A stretch of DNA of 32,677 bases, taken from Anaerolineaceae bacterium. Its GTDB lineage: Bacteria > Chloroflexota > Anaerolineae > Aggregatilineales > Phototrophicaceae. Each line of letters starts with the position of its first letter. Positions within the stretch are counted from its first letter, which is position 1. Below the pieces are notes generated by a model. That model did not search any database, had not been told where the DNA came from, and was given only the letters and a program-made list of their open reading frames with translations. The position numbers and the translations under genes were made by a program. The stretch is from the NCBI GenBank assembly GCA_016124855.1, contig WGMX01000072.1, positions 1-32,677 on the forward strand, given 5' to 3'. Shown piece after piece: positions 31,855 through 32,677 of the stretch.

Positions 31855-32463
31855 ATGAGTATTATGATCGTTGCGCTGCTGGGTATCGGCGCATTCTTAT
31901 TTTGGCAGGGTAAAGTCAACTTCGGTTCGGTGCAGACCGAAGGCCGACACGTCAAGGCTGCCGGGGCCGTCTTGATGCTGCCGGCGGCTGGTTTTGTACT
32001 ACTGAGTTTTATATTTAGTGTTCTATTTAGAAGCAGTTCCAGTTCATCACAATTTGTGTCAGCATTGCTTAACTTTTTTCAACTGGTGATGATGGTTATC
32101 GCTGTCGTAGTCGCCTATATTCTGATCGCTGATCCACCGAATGCCCCGCATCTTCCCGGTATTTTGGGGCAAATTCAAAATGAACGCCGCAATAAACCCT
32201 CTCAACCCCCCTCATCTAAACCGAAACAACAGCAGCGTCCCGCTCCGCGTCATCCATTAGAAAGTTTTATCCCAACGCGTTCACAGCCCATCAAAGTTTC
32301 GAATGTCATGTCCGTTACCGAGGCAGCGGCTTACATGGGTGTACACCCTGACGAGATTATGCGCCTTATCGACGCCGGTAAGCTGCCCGCCGCGCGCGAC
32401 AGCGGCGGTTTCCGCATTGCCCGTTCGGTGTTGGACGAGTTAAAAGAAACAATGCGCGCCTAA
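31855..32463 (+). CDS. Three-helix membrane protein with C-terminal excisionase-type HTH
   Basis: A 202-residue protein. Hydrophobic segments lie about 3-18, 36-58 and 67-92. A Pro/Gln/Lys-rich cytoplasmic linker (93-150) leads to residues 152-200, VTEAAAYMGVHPDEIMRLIDAGKLPAARDSGGFRIARSVLDEL, a MerR/excisionase-like winged helix typical of helix_turn_helix_17. Membrane-tethered DNA-binding proteins of this kind could couple a membrane signal to transcription or tether DNA, but no function is known for this combination to my knowledge. There is no operon partner in the window. Confidence 0.8.
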   Translation: MSIMIVALLGIGAFLFWQGKVNFGSVQTEGRHVKAAGAVLMLPAAGFVLLSFIFSVLFRSSSSSSQFVSALLNFFQLVMMVIAVVVAYILIADPPNAPHLPGILGQIQNERRNKPSQPPSSKPKQQQRPAPRHPLESFIPTRSQPIKVSNVMSVTEAAAYMGVHPDEIMRLIDAGKLPAARDSGGFRIARSVLDELKETMRA

Positions 32464-32677
32464 ACGCAAGCCATTTTGTGCGAACAATCGAGTGGTTTGG
32501 CGTGAGTCTTTTCCACTCAAACCAATTGAATCTTGCAGGGCTGAGGCGTGTGTTACACGCTGTAGGGTTAGGCCTAGTCGGAAACGACATCATGTTTGGC
32601 CCTAAAATGTTCACGGGTTAAAGTCAAACTTTCAATCGTGACATAGTTGAATTGTAAGGCTGGAAAAGTCGTAATGA
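32464..32677. other. Terminal intergenic stretch, no gene
   Basis: Contains a small hairpin, GCGTGT (32546-32551) with ACACGC (32555-32560), and GAGTGG/CCACTC arms at 32489-32516, which may end the preceding transcript although no T run follows. No supported reading frame reaches the right edge. Confidence 0.5.

Noticed and set aside
32546..32570. A possible fifth family B element (hairpin near GTAGGG)
   Set aside because: The hairpin lies before the GTAGGG string rather than after it, so it does not match the other copies.
32366..32614. An 82-codon minus-strand frame at the right end
   Set aside because: It overlaps the HTH-coding end of the membrane-HTH gene; the plus-strand product has a clear domain and the minus frame does not.
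1..32677. CRISPR arrays, tRNA or rRNA genes, riboswitches
   Set aside because: No regularly spaced direct repeats, no tRNA-type T-arm (GGTTCGAATCC-like) with matching acceptor stem, and no known riboswitch core were seen on reading both strands; a covariance-model scan would be needed to exclude weak cases.

Overview
The window reads like chromosomal DNA of an uncultured-type bacterium, most plausibly a member of the Chloroflexota (Anaerolineae-like). This rests on gene content, not on a marker gene: an F420-type luciferase-like oxidoreductase, a YafY/WYL regulator, DinB and VOC proteins, a COG3903-type STAND regulator, a TIR_2 protein and CehA/McbA are often found together there. No rRNA, tRNA, CRISPR array, intact insertion sequence or replication origin was seen. 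Base composition is roughly 50-55% G+C by eye, with one clearly A+T-richer island around the TIR gene (about 27.8-29.8 kb).

Layout. 1-2446: the tail of a truncated gene, a class I/II aminotransferase and a YjjX-type inosine/xanthosine triphosphatase that carries a palindromic repeat in frame. 2600-4250: an ArsR-SRPBCC pair behind a near-consensus promoter with an overlapping operator, then a DUF1801 gene and a bidirectional terminator. 4266-7371 (minus strand): a catabolic-looking run of LLM oxidoreductase, sugar isomerase-like TIM barrel and M20 amidohydrolase, headed by a MerR-type promoter with a 19-bp spacer. 7561-11515: a WYL regulator (with a downstream VOC gene) diverging from a plus-strand cluster of an AlkZ-like winged-helix protein, DinB, VOC and a 2TM protein. 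11594-17480: a SnoaL-like protein, an XRE-STAND-TPR regulator and a soluble multi-PAS histidine kinase. 17667-24847 (minus strand): cupin, membrane-anchored HNH-like nuclease, DUF1963, a giant membrane protein, two VOC proteins and a short AraC regulator. 25004-27706: CehA/McbA phosphoesterase and a fatty-acid desaturase. 28163-29461: a triple-TIR protein. 30276-32463: a class III aminotransferase, then a membrane protein with a C-terminal excisionase-type helix-turn-helix.

Running through the window are three families of short palindromic repeats (about 25-40 bp), mostly just downstream of stop codons. One copy lies inside the yjjX reading frame and adds about 13 codons. Most genes are one-component regulators plus small detoxification or modification enzymes, consistent with a soil- or sediment-type lifestyle. 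No complete new multi-gene defence or biosynthetic system is demonstrable. The best candidates for new biology are the triple-TIR protein, the membrane-tethered HTH protein and the coding-sequence-invading palindrome.
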